Assembly: GCA_038207565.1 (NCBI GenBank) | Contig: JBBQZQ010000005.1 | Location: 62,001-126,000, forward strand | DNA length: 64,000 nt | Direction: 5' to 3' | DNA from: JALZAI01 sp038207565 | GTDB lineage: Bacteria > Actinomycetota > Actinomycetes > Mycobacteriales > Jatrophihabitantaceae | In this document: in pieces, positions 23,922 to 31,433 of the stretch | Numbering within the stretch: position 1 is the stretch's first letter | How the letters are laid out: each line of letters begins with the position of its first letter | The notes under the pieces: generated by a model | Told to the model about the DNA's origin: nothing | The model's input: the letters and a program-made list of their open reading frames with translations, nothing else | Databases searched by the model: none | Made by a program: the position numbers and the translations under genes

Positions 23922-25385
23922 TCATGAGATGGGTGCAACCGGACTCACGGCCGGGTTCCACGTGAGCGTGGTGTGCTTGCCGCGGCTGGTGATGTTCATC
24001 GGCTGGTAAGCCGGTGGAAGAGACGCCAGGGTCGACTGGACGTCGGCCACCTGGGCGGCGACGGTGAGCGTGCGAACTGGTCGGGCTGCGGCACGCTCGG
24101 CCGGGTTCTCGGTGGCTGCGACCACCCGGGCGGAGCCCGAACTGGCCAGCACGGCGATGAACGTCGCCGCACGCAGATCGAGGCCACCCGAGCGCAACAA
24201 CGCGCGAAACGACGGGCTGACAGTCAGGTTGGGATTGGCCGCCAGGCCGGTACCTGCCAGCACGCGGTTGCCCCGGTCCGTGAACAGCAACGCCCGGATC
24301 GCGGCGGGCGGTCGCCGCACGACCGATCCGACCTCGACCGAATCGCTACCGGTGCCGAACCGGGCGATCGGGACCGCGGCCGCGGACAACGCTGACAGGC
24401 CGGGTGCGGCTCGAGTTGACGCGGTGGACACGAACCAGTCCAACGTGCGCCCGACCGACGCCTGTTGCGAACCGGAACCGGTCAGCGGCGTGACGGCAGT
24501 GAACCCCGCGCCACTGAGCTGTTCAGCCGTTGCGGGATCCGCACCGAGGTGGACGCCGGCGCCTAGGTTCGTCCGCATCCACGACAGCGCGGATGCAATT
24601 TCAGCCGAGCGCGCGGCACCCGCAGCAGGTGAACTCGAGGTGGTGGAGCGGTCTCCGCTCTGGCTCGCCGGGGAAGGCGTGTTCCTCGAACGCGTCGTCG
24701 CGTACGCCGCAGCCGTAACGGCGAGGGCGATCACGAACAGCGCAGCTGCAAGACGCCACAGCAGTCCCGAACCCGGGCGACGCGGTTCCCAGCCTTCCGA
24801 GACCGGCAGCTTGGCCGAACGAAGGGTTCCGGCAAGGCGCGATCGCACTCTCTCCGGGGGTCGCGTTCTCTCCGCGGGTCGCGTTGTCTCCGCGGGTCGC
24901 GTTCTCTCCGCGGGTCGCGTTCTCTCCGCGGGTCGCGTTGTCGCCGTAGTTCGCTCAGCCGGCTCACTCTGCGCAGCCGGCTCACTCTGCGCAGGCGGAG
25001 GTTCTCGCGCGGCTGCGGGCCGCTCAACAGGCCGCTCAAGTGGAGCCCGGGGCGCAGGCCGCGCAGGGCTCTCCGTCCGCACCGGACGCAGTGCGCCCGT
25101 CGGCTGTCGGATGGGTGCGGGCCGCTCAACCAGTGCCGGCCGGTCAACCGGTTCGTCCCGCTCGTCGGCTACCTTGCCCTGCAGCACGGACATCAGGTCG
25201 GCGTCATCGTCCTCGGCGTCCGTTGCGCTGTTGTCGAAGGCAGCGCGTAAGCGCCACGCGTCGCGCCGGAACCGTGCTCGCATGACCTTCCCCCGAAAAC
25301 TGCGCGTAGGCCAGTCGCCGTGCGGGGACGCGGCGCCACCGGCCTGTTCTGCTGTGCGTGTACCCGTACCGAGCATGATGCTCAC
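23922..25385 (-). CDS. Membrane-anchored protein with Arg/Pro hexapeptide repeats
   Basis: A protein of up to 487 residues with one central transmembrane helix (LLWRLAAALFVIALAVTAAA). The cytoplasmic N-terminal half is Pro/Glu/Arg-rich and carries tandem TRPAER hexapeptides encoded by 18-bp DNA repeats. The outer C-terminal half (about 240 residues, from SAEIASALSWMRTNLGAG) has beta-rich repeats of VPIARFGTGSD and IRALLFTDRGNRVLA types that I do not recognise. The start is uncertain: GTG 25385, ATG 25376 or ATG 25283. It lies 40 bases upstream of the DUF4397 gene on the same strand, so it may be the first gene of a three-gene surface operon with the sortase. Confidence 0.75.
   Translation of the reverse strand: MSIMLGTGTRTAEQAGGAASPHGDWPTRSFRGKVMRARFRRDAWRLRAAFDNSATDAEDDDADLMSVLQGKVADERDEPVDRPALVERPAPIRQPTGALRPVRTESPARPAPRAPLERPVERPAAAREPPPAQSEPAAQSEPAERTTATTRPAERTRPAERTRPAETTRPAERTRPPERVRSRLAGTLRSAKLPVSEGWEPRRPGSGLLWRLAAALFVIALAVTAAAYATTRSRNTPSPASQSGDRSTTSSSPAAGAARSAEIASALSWMRTNLGAGVHLGADPATAEQLSGAGFTAVTPLTGSGSQQASVGRTLDWFVSTASTRAAPGLSALSAAAVPIARFGTGSDSVEVGSVVRRPPAAIRALLFTDRGNRVLAGTGLAANPNLTVSPSFRALLRSGGLDLRAATFIAVLASSGSARVVAATENPAERAAARPVRTLTVAAQVADVQSTLASLPPAYQPMNITSRGKHTTLTWNPAVSPVAPIS
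24851..24940. repeat. Five tandem 18-bp repeats inside the coding region
   Basis: Units TCTCCGCGGGTCGCGTTC/G occur at 24851, 24869, 24887, 24905 and 24923. The first differs by one base. On the minus strand they encode a TRPAER-like hexapeptide, so copy-number change keeps the frame. A second pair of 18-bp units (GGCTCACTCTGCGCAGCC type) lies at about 24960-24996. Confidence 0.9.
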
Positions 25386-25727
25386 GTTTTCCGGTATTTC
25401 GCACTGCCGCCCGATATTGATTCACGGAAATCGCACAAGCGTCATATGCCCACTACCTCGCTCTTAGCCCAGAGCGCCTGCCTCTTTGTCGATTTTGCGC
25501 CCACCTGACCTGAATAGAGCTGCTGCGCAGCGCAGAAATTCACGGCCGCCGGCGCAATATCCGGCGCTTATCTCGATTGATCGCGCCGCGCATTATCGCC
25601 CACCTTCCAAAATAGATCCGCCACCATTTCGGTGGGTTTGGGTCACGCGGATTGTCCTGCCACCGGGGTCGGGCCGGGCCGCCGAGCGGTCGAATTCGCC
25701 ACGCCGCATTTCGCGTACGGTCAGGCC
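25386..25727. other. 342-base intergenic region
   Basis: This gap between divergent genes is less GC-rich than its surroundings, mainly from 25386 to 25620. On the minus strand TTGTGC (25438-25433) and TATCGG (25416-25411) are 16 bases apart and could be the promoter of the repeat protein, but the match is weak. No coding sequence or RNA is seen. Confidence 0.5.
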
Positions 25728-26657
25728 ATGCGGACCCTGCGGACTCCAGCCGAGCGCTTCGAGACGTTGCCGAGCTTTGGCTATGAACCGCGCTATGCCG
25801 ACATCGGCGACCAGCACGGCGGCGAGCTGCGCGTGGCCTGGGTCGAGGACGGCCCCGCCGACGGCGACCCGGTGCTGCTGCTGCACGGTGAGCCGTCCTG
25901 GTCGTTCCTCTATCGCACGATGATCCCCGTGCTGGCCGCCCGCGGCCTCCGCGCGATCGCGCCGGATCTCATCGGCTTCGGCCGCAGTGACAAGCCGGCC
26001 GACATAGCCGACCACAGCTACGCCCGCCACGTCGAGTGGGTACGCGCACTCGCCTTCGATGTGCTGGATCTGCGCGGCGTGACGCTGGTCGGGCAGGACT
26101 GGGGCGGGCTGATCGGGTTGCGCCTCGCCGCCGAGCACGCCGACCGGTTCGCGCGCCTCGTCGCCGCCAACACCGGCCTACCGACCGGCGACCACGACAT
26201 GCCCGCGGTCTGGCACCGGTTTCGCGAGGCCGTCCAGAACTCGCCCTCCCTCGACATCGCGCGCTTCATCCAGTCCGGCTGTCGCACGACACTGTCCGCC
26301 GACGAGCGGGCCGCCTACGACGCCCCGTTCCCGGACGAGTCGTACCAGGCCGGCCCCAGGGCGATGCCCGGACTGGTGCCCTATCGCCCCGACGACCCGG
26401 CGAGCGAGGCCAATCGCGCCGCATGGACAACGTTGACCACGTCCGATATTCCCATGCTCGTCGCGTTCTCCGACGGTGATCCGATCACCGGCGCGATGGC
26501 GCCGATTCTGCAGCGAGCCATGCCCGGTGCGGCCGGACGCGAGCACCCCACGATTACCGGCGCGGGTCACTTCCTGCAGGAGGACGCCGGCCCCGTGCTG
26601 GCCGGGCACGTCGCCGCGTTCATCGCGTCCACGCCCGGGTCGCGAACGGAGCACTGA
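25728..26657 (+). CDS. Haloalkane dehalogenase-like alpha/beta hydrolase
   Basis: A 309-residue enzyme of haloalkane dehalogenase subfamily I (DhlA/DhmA type), which replaces a halogen on an alkyl halide by hydroxyl. The oxyanion and halide pocket HGEPSWSFLYR, the nucleophile Asp124 with halide-binding Trp125 in VGQDWGGLIG, the acid Asp in FSDGDPITG and the base His in TGAGHFLQED are all present. ATG 25728 is preferred to upstream codons because the family N-terminus begins here (MRTLRTPAERFETLPSFGYE). It is 21 bases upstream of dcd, possibly co-transcribed, but with no shared function. Confidence 0.88.
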   Translation: MRTLRTPAERFETLPSFGYEPRYADIGDQHGGELRVAWVEDGPADGDPVLLLHGEPSWSFLYRTMIPVLAARGLRAIAPDLIGFGRSDKPADIADHSYARHVEWVRALAFDVLDLRGVTLVGQDWGGLIGLRLAAEHADRFARLVAANTGLPTGDHDMPAVWHRFREAVQNSPSLDIARFIQSGCRTTLSADERAAYDAPFPDESYQAGPRAMPGLVPYRPDDPASEANRAAWTTLTTSDIPMLVAFSDGDPITGAMAPILQRAMPGAAGREHPTITGAGHFLQEDAGPVLAGHVAAFIASTPGSRTEH

Positions 26658-26678
26658 CCGGCCGCTAGATTCGCTCGC

Positions 26679-27257
26679 ATGCTGCTGTCCGACCGTGACA
26701 TCCGGGCCGAGGTCGAGTCCAAGCGCCTGGTCGTCGAGCCGTGGGACGCCGAGCTCGTCCAACCGTCCAGCGTCGATGTCCGCCTCGACCGGTTCTTCCG
26801 CGTCTTCAACAACTCGCAGTACACGCACATCGACCCTGCCCAGCAGCAGGACGACCTGACCACCCTCGTCGAACCGAAGGACGACGACCCCTTCGTGCTG
26901 CACCCGGGCGAATTCGTACTGGGTTCGACTCTGGAAGTCGTGACCCTGCCCGATGACCTCGCCGGCCGGCTGGAGGGCAAGTCGTCTCTCGGCCGACTGG
27001 GCCTGCTGACCCACTCGACCGCGGGCTTCATCGACCCGGGCTTCACCGGTCACATCACGTTAGAGCTGTCGAATGTCGCCAACCTGCCGATCACGCTGTG
27101 GCCCGGGATGAAGATCGGTCAGCTGTGCCTGTTCCGCCTGTCCAGCGCGGCGGAGTTCCCCTACGGCTCGGCGCAGTACGGCTCGCGCTACCAGGGCCAG
27201 CGGGGCCCGACGCCCAGCCGCAGCCACCAGAACTTCCGGCGCTGGCCCACGTCCTGA
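26679..27257 (+). CDS. dcd: dCTP deaminase (dUMP-forming type likely)
   Basis: A 192-residue nucleotide enzyme of the dCTP deaminase/dUTPase fold. The segment GRLEGKSSLGRLGL and the catalytic block STAGFIDPGFTGHITLELSN match the family, with the Glu in TLEL as the general base. Actinobacterial relatives such as the M. tuberculosis enzyme both deaminate dCTP and cleave dUTP to dUMP; that bifunctional role is inferred from family. It trims the dUTP pool and supplies dUMP for thymidylate synthesis. A perfect hairpin begins directly after the stop. Confidence 0.95.
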   Translation: MLLSDRDIRAEVESKRLVVEPWDAELVQPSSVDVRLDRFFRVFNNSQYTHIDPAQQQDDLTTLVEPKDDDPFVLHPGEFVLGSTLEVVTLPDDLAGRLEGKSSLGRLGLLTHSTAGFIDPGFTGHITLELSNVANLPITLWPGMKIGQLCLFRLSSAAEFPYGSAQYGSRYQGQRGPTPSRSHQNFRRWPTS

Positions 27258-27306
27258 CGATCGTGGTTCTTTTCCTGGCTCGGAGCGGGGAAAAGAACCA
27301 CGATCG
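27258..27306. terminator. Bidirectional hairpin terminator between dcd and ilvE
   Basis: CGATCGTGGTTCTTTTCC (27258-27275) and its exact complement at 27289-27306 form an 18-bp perfect stem with a 13-base loop. The inner part has a T-run on both strands. It begins at the base after the dcd stop and lies 14 bases before the ilvE stop. Confidence 0.85.
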
Positions 27307-27319
27307 GCGGGGCGCGCGG

Positions 27320-28423
27320 TCAGGTCAGCGGGTGCATCCAGCCATGCGGGTCGGGCAGCCGGCCGGTCTGGACGCCGAGGAGCTGTTCGCGCAATTGGGA
27401 CGAGACCGGGCCTGGCGTCCCGTCGCCGACGGTCCACTCGCCGTCGGCACTCTTCACCGATCCGACCGGCGTGACCACCGCAGCGGTACCGCACGCGAAC
27501 ACCTCGGTGATCGCGCCGGACTCGTTGCCCTCCCGCCATTCGTCGGTCGAGAGCTTGCCCTCCTCGGCGGTGTAGCCGAGGTCGCGAGCCACGGTCAGCA
27601 GTGAGTCGCGGGTGATTCCCGGCAGTAGCGTCCCGGTCAACGCCGGCGTGACGACGCGGGCGCCGGGGCCGGACCCGTAGACGAAATAGAGGTTGTTGGT
27701 GCCCATCTCCTCGACCCAGCGGTGCTCGATCGGGTCGAGCCAGACCACCTGATCGCAGCCCTGCGCGGCGGCCTGGGCCTGCGCGAGGATCGAGGCCGCG
27801 TAGTTCCCGCCGCACTTGGCCTCACCCGTGCCGCCGGGGGCCGCCCGGCTGAACTCGGTCGAGAGCCACACCGACACCGGCTGCACGCCGCCCCGGAAAT
27901 ACGCACCGGCGGGGGAGGCGAGCAGCAGGTAGGTGTACGCATTGGACGGCCGCACGCCCAGGCCCACCTCGGAGGCGAACATGAATGGACGCAGGTAGAG
28001 CGAGGACTCCCCGTCCCCAGGCACCCACGCCTGATCCAGGGTGAGGAGTTGGCGCAGGGATTCGACGAAGAGCTCCCCGGGCAGTTGCGCCATGCCCATC
28101 CGGTGCGCCGAGCGGGCGAAACGCGCGGCGTTCTCGTCCGCCCGGAATGAGGCGATCGAGCCGTCGGGCTGGCGGTAGGCCTTGAGGCCCTCGAAGATCT
28201 CTTGGCCGTAGTGCAGGACCATCGTGGCCGGGTCGAGAGTGAGCGGCCCGTAGGGCAGTACGTGTCCGGTGCTCCAGCCAGCCGCGGCGGTCCAGTCGAT
28301 GCGGACCATGTGGTCGGTGAAGTACTTGCCGAAACCGGGTGCCTCCAGAATCGAGGCCCGCTCGGCGTCGCTTCGGGGACTCAGGTTGCGCTCGACATCG
28401 AACGCGGTGCCGGTGGACGTCAT
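27320..28423 (-). CDS. ilvE: Branched-chain amino acid aminotransferase
   Basis: A 367-residue PLP enzyme (fold type IV, class II branched-chain aminotransferase) that makes or degrades Val, Leu and Ile with glutamate or 2-oxoglutarate. Motifs include YGQEIFEGLKAYRQPDGSIASF, VWLDPIEHRWVEEMGTNNLYFV with the signature EEMGTNN, and GTAAVVTPVGSVKS. The catalytic Lys is expected in GEAKCGGNYAASL-like AKCGGNYA. Length fits the family. A TetR gene lies 40 bases upstream on the same strand; a link is not implied. Confidence 0.95.
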   Translation of the reverse strand: MTSTGTAFDVERNLSPRSDAERASILEAPGFGKYFTDHMVRIDWTAAAGWSTGHVLPYGPLTLDPATMVLHYGQEIFEGLKAYRQPDGSIASFRADENAARFARSAHRMGMAQLPGELFVESLRQLLTLDQAWVPGDGESSLYLRPFMFASEVGLGVRPSNAYTYLLLASPAGAYFRGGVQPVSVWLSTEFSRAAPGGTGEAKCGGNYAASILAQAQAAAQGCDQVVWLDPIEHRWVEEMGTNNLYFVYGSGPGARVVTPALTGTLLPGITRDSLLTVARDLGYTAEEGKLSTDEWREGNESGAITEVFACGTAAVVTPVGSVKSADGEWTVGDGTPGPVSSQLREQLLGVQTGRLPDPHGWMHPLT

Positions 28424-28463
28424 AGTCGGACATCCTAGTTCGCCCGCCCGGGGCCGGCCGTGG

Positions 28464-29126
28464 TTATTCTGCGACGCCGGCGCGTGCGGTCCCCAGGATC
28501 ACGAGCAGCGCGTTGGGATCCTCCGCCAATGCCGCCGACACGACCGCGGGCAGCGCTTTGCTCAGCATGTCGATCAACGCCTCGCGACCGCCCGCCCCGC
28601 CGCCGCCGATCCAACGGAGCACGCATTCCTCCACGAACGCGACCCAACCGTGCACGGCCAGCTCGGCGCGCGGTGTCATGGACAGCTCGAGCGCGCCCAG
28701 CACGCTGAGGATACGACCGCCCAGTGTGGCGCGAGTGGCGTCGAAGATGGCGCGCATCTCCGCGTCGCCGCTCGCCGCCCCACGGACGAGAGACTTGTAG
28801 CTGTCCGGGTTCTCCTGCACGTACTCGACGAACGCGCTCAACGCTCCGCGCAGCGCCGCGAGCGGGGCGAGGGTGGCGTCCGGTTGCGTACGAGCGATCA
28901 GTTCGCCGGCTGCGGCCCGCGCTACCTCCACGTGAAACTCGTGCTTGGAGGAGAAGTAATGAAACAGCAGGCCGCGCGAGACCCCGGCCTGCTCCGCGAT
29001 GTCCTCGACTGAGAGTTCGTCCAGGGTGCGGGTGGCCAGCATCTGCACCCCGAGCTCGATGAGCTGCGCGCGCCGTGCAGCCGGAGCGAGGCGCGTCCGC
29101 CTGTCCGGCCTGCCTTCGTGCGCCAT
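28464..29126 (-). CDS. TetR-family transcription regulator
   Basis: A 220-residue regulator. The N-terminal helix-turn-helix is RRAQLIELGVQMLATRTLDELS, then VEDIAEQAGVSRGLLFHYFSSKHEFHVEVARA. The C-terminal ligand domain has the pattern FVEYVQENPDSYKSLVRGAASGD seen in a common actinobacterial group. The 114-base divergent region has inverted TTGAACG and CGTTCAA arms. The gene on the other side is only a 14-codon remnant of a short-chain dehydrogenase, so the regulator may have lost its target. Confidence 0.9.
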   Translation of the reverse strand: MAHEGRPDRRTRLAPAARRAQLIELGVQMLATRTLDELSVEDIAEQAGVSRGLLFHYFSSKHEFHVEVARAAAGELIARTQPDATLAPLAALRGALSAFVEYVQENPDSYKSLVRGAASGDAEMRAIFDATRATLGGRILSVLGALELSMTPRAELAVHGWVAFVEECVLRWIGGGGAGGREALIDMLSKALPAVVSAALAEDPNALLVILGTARAGVAE

Positions 29127-29147
29127 GCTCGGCAGCCTAACGCGCTA

Positions 29148-29199
29148 TTGAACGTGAGCCAACTAGCTATTGACCCTCGTTCAACAAGTTGTCTACGGT
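29148..29199 (+). promoter_or_regulatory. Candidate TetR operator and promoter
   Basis: Inverted arms TTGAACG (29148-29154) and CGTTCAA (29178-29184) flank a repeated CTATTGA. TTGACC (29170-29175) and TACGGT (29194-29199) are 18 bases apart and could be the -35 and -10 of the rightward promoter, which would place the right arm inside it. Confidence 0.4.
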
Positions 29200-29240
29200 G
29201 GTGCCTCGCATAGCACGAGCGAAACAGGAAGGGCGGCATC

Positions 29241-29282
29241 ATGACCATCCTCAGCGGCCGGGTTGCTGTGCTCACCGGCGCC
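29241..29282 (+). pseudogene. Truncated short-chain dehydrogenase (N-terminal stub)
   Basis: After a good ribosome-binding site (AGGAAGGG) and ATG 29241, the frame encodes MTILSGRVAVLTGA, the exact first strand and start of the glycine loop of an SDR. The TGxxxGxG motif is then lost, and the frame goes on into Arg-rich noise. The rest of the gene is absent. It lies where a TetR target is expected. Confidence 0.55.
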
Positions 29283-29679
29283 AGGCGACGCAGTGCGCGA
29301 GGTGGGCGGCTACTGCGCGAACGGCTGGACGCCCCGTCCGCCGCGCCGCCGGCCAGCCCTGACCCGACTGTCACCCGTCGATTGCGAGTCAGCCGGCGCC
29401 CCCGACCCGGTGTCGCGAGTCAGCCCGCGCCCCGACCCGGCCTCGCATATCAGCCGGCGCCGCCGTCCTGACCTGATTTCCCCGCCGCCGGCCGGTTCGC
29501 TGCCCGGCGACCGGTCACCAACGGGGAAAGCCGGTGGCGCAGCCCGGGCTCCGCCTCTACCGAGCTGGGCGGTGGCGCCCGTTCACCAGGTCGACATCGC
29601 ACGGACACCGCGATCGCCCTGGCTCGTTGCCGTGATGTATCGTCGTGATACATCGCAACGAGATAGTCGCGGGAGACGA
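29283..29679. other. Non-coding region with three imperfect 30-bp repeats
   Basis: No gene is supported in these 397 bases. Three tandem units begin at about 29382, 29413 and 29443, each of the form TCGCGAGTCAGCC followed by GCGCCCCGACCCGG; the third is diverged. Rightward from about 29600 it becomes the promoter region of the PadR gene. Confidence 0.55.
29634..29654. promoter_or_regulatory. PadR operator palindrome
   Basis: GATGTATC (29634-29641) and GATACATC (29647-29654) are perfect inverted arms around five bases. This matches the ATGTAT/ATACAT sites bound by PadR-family repressors. It ends 25 bases before the padR start, so autorepression is likely. Confidence 0.75.
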
Positions 29680-30228
29680 ATGCTGGAGATCGCCGTGCTC
29701 GGGCTGCTCAACGACAGCCCACTGCACGGGTACGAGATCCGCAAGCGGCTGGCGACTCTTCTCGGTGCATTTCGGGCGTTCTCCTACGGCTCGCTCTACC
29801 CGACCCTTCGGCGTCTCGCCGAGGCCGGGTGGATCTCGGAGGAGGCCTCGTTGGCGGTACCCGGCGGTGCCCGGTCCCGACGTGGCAAGCGGGTCTACCG
29901 CCTGACCGCAGAGGGCAAGGAGCACCTCGCGGAGCTACTGGCCGACGTGGGTCCGGACGCCTTCGATGAGGAAGGTTTCGGCGCGCGTCTGGCGTTCTTC
30001 GCCCAGACGCGCTCGGACATCCGGCTGCAGGTGCTCGAAGGCCGTCGCCGCCGGGTCGAGGAACAGCGCGAGGGCATGAAGAGCTCGCTGGCCAGGACGG
30101 GGCAGCGGCTCGACCGTTACACCCGCGAATTGCACGAGCACGGCCTGGAGTCCGTGGATCGAGAGGTCCGCTGGCTCACCGAGTTGATCGAAAACGAACG
30201 CTCCGGCGCGAAACGCGCGTCGGAATGA
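29680..30228 (+). CDS. PadR-family transcription regulator
   Basis: A 182-residue winged-helix regulator. The N-terminus MLEIAVLGLLNDSPLHGYEIRKRL and the segment FSYGSLYPTLRRLAEAGWI are diagnostic of PadR. The wing and a C-terminal dimer helix follow (REGMKSSLARTGQRLDRYTREL). ATG 29680 is preceded by GGGAG. A perfect ATGTATC/GATACAT palindrome lies just upstream. ino1 begins 28 bases downstream on the same strand and is therefore probably co-transcribed and controlled by the same site. Confidence 0.92.
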   Translation: MLEIAVLGLLNDSPLHGYEIRKRLATLLGAFRAFSYGSLYPTLRRLAEAGWISEEASLAVPGGARSRRGKRVYRLTAEGKEHLAELLADVGPDAFDEEGFGARLAFFAQTRSDIRLQVLEGRRRRVEEQREGMKSSLARTGQRLDRYTRELHEHGLESVDREVRWLTELIENERSGAKRASE

Positions 30229-30256
30229 CCACCCACCCAGTTAGAGGAGGACCCCG

Positions 30257-31366
30257 ATGGGTTCAGAAATTCCAGTCGGCACGGGCGGCCCGATCCGGGT
30301 CGGCATCGTCGGGGTGGGCAACTGCGCCGCATCCCTCGTCCAGGGCGTGCACTTCTACCGTGATGCCGACCCGGCCGCGAAGGTGCCCGGGCTGATGCAC
30401 GTCAACTTCGGCCCGTACCACGTCCGCGACATCGAGTTCGTCGCCGCGTTCGACGTGGACGCCAAGAAGGTCGGCCTCGATCTCTCGCAGGCCATCAGCG
30501 CCAGCGAGAACAACACCATCAAGATCTGTGACGTCCCGCAGCTCGACGTCCCGGTGCTGCGCGGCCACACCCTCGACGGACTCGGCAAGTACTACCGCGA
30601 GACGATCGAGGAGTCGCACGAGGAGCCGGCCGACGTGGTCAAGGTCCTCAAGGACCAGGCCGTGGACGTGCTGATCTGCTACCTGCCCGTCGGCTCCGAC
30701 GCCGCTGCGAAGTTCTACGCGCAGTGCGCGATCGACGCCAAGGTCGCCTTCGTCAACGCCCTGCCGGTCTTCATCGCCAGCACGCCGGAGTGGGCCAAGA
30801 AGTTCTCCGACGCCGGCGTCCCGATTATCGGTGACGACATCAAGAGCCAGGTCGGCGCCACGATCACGCACCGCGTGCTCACCAAGCTGTTCGAGGACCG
30901 CGGCGTGGAGGTGCAGCGCACCTACCAGCTCAACGTCGGCGGAAACATGGACTTCAAGAACATGCTCGAGCGTGATCGCCTGGAGTCCAAGAAGATCAGC
31001 AAGACGCAGTCGGTCACCTCCCAGGTTCCCGACCGCGACCTGGGCGAGCGCAATGTGCACATCGGGCCGTCCGACTACGTCGCGTGGCTCGACGACCGCA
31101 AATGGGCCTTCGTGCGGCTGGAGGGCAAGACGTTCGGCGATGTGCCGCTCAACCTGGAGTACAAGCTCGAGGTGTGGGACTCGCCGAACTCGGCCGGCAT
31201 CATCATCGACGCGGTGCGCGCGGCGAAGATCGCCATGGACCGCGGCATCGGTGGTCCGATCCTCTCGGCGTCGAGCTACTTCATGAAGTCGCCGCCGGTG
31301 CAGTATTTCGACGACGAGGCCCGCGACCTCGTACAGGCCTTCATCGACGGCACCGTCGAGGGCTGA
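30257..31366 (+). CDS. ino1: Myo-inositol-1-phosphate synthase
   Basis: A 369-residue NAD-dependent enzyme that turns glucose 6-phosphate into 1L-myo-inositol 1-phosphate, the entry step to phosphatidylinositol lipids and mycothiol in actinobacteria. The Rossmann loop is VGIVGVGNCAASLVQG; later blocks include VDVLICYLPVGSD, SQVGATITHRVL and the family YQLNVGGNMDFKNMLERDRL. The length fits the short prokaryotic type. AGAGGAGG lies seven bases before ATG 30257. padR directly upstream suggests the gene is derepressed by an unknown ligand. Confidence 0.97.
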   Translation: MGSEIPVGTGGPIRVGIVGVGNCAASLVQGVHFYRDADPAAKVPGLMHVNFGPYHVRDIEFVAAFDVDAKKVGLDLSQAISASENNTIKICDVPQLDVPVLRGHTLDGLGKYYRETIEESHEEPADVVKVLKDQAVDVLICYLPVGSDAAAKFYAQCAIDAKVAFVNALPVFIASTPEWAKKFSDAGVPIIGDDIKSQVGATITHRVLTKLFEDRGVEVQRTYQLNVGGNMDFKNMLERDRLESKKISKTQSVTSQVPDRDLGERNVHIGPSDYVAWLDDRKWAFVRLEGKTFGDVPLNLEYKLEVWDSPNSAGIIIDAVRAAKIAMDRGIGGPILSASSYFMKSPPVQYFDDEARDLVQAFIDGTVEG

Positions 31367-31376
31367 TCACCTCACC

Positions 31377-31429
31377 CTTGGCCCCTGAGCAGGGAGCGCT
31401 ACGGCGTGTTTCCCTGCTCAGGGGCCAAG
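31377..31429. terminator. Bidirectional hairpin terminator between ino1 and the GH42 gene
   Basis: CTTGGCCCCTGAGCAGGGA (31377-31395) and its exact complement (31411-31429) form a 19-bp stem with a 15-base loop. It lies between two convergent genes, ten bases after the ino1 stop and five before the GH42 stop. Confidence 0.85.
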
Positions 31430-31433
31430 ACCG

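Noticed and set aside
24851..24996. Possible CRISPR array
   Set aside because: The units are contiguous 18-bp repeats with no unique spacers, and they are in frame within a coding region.
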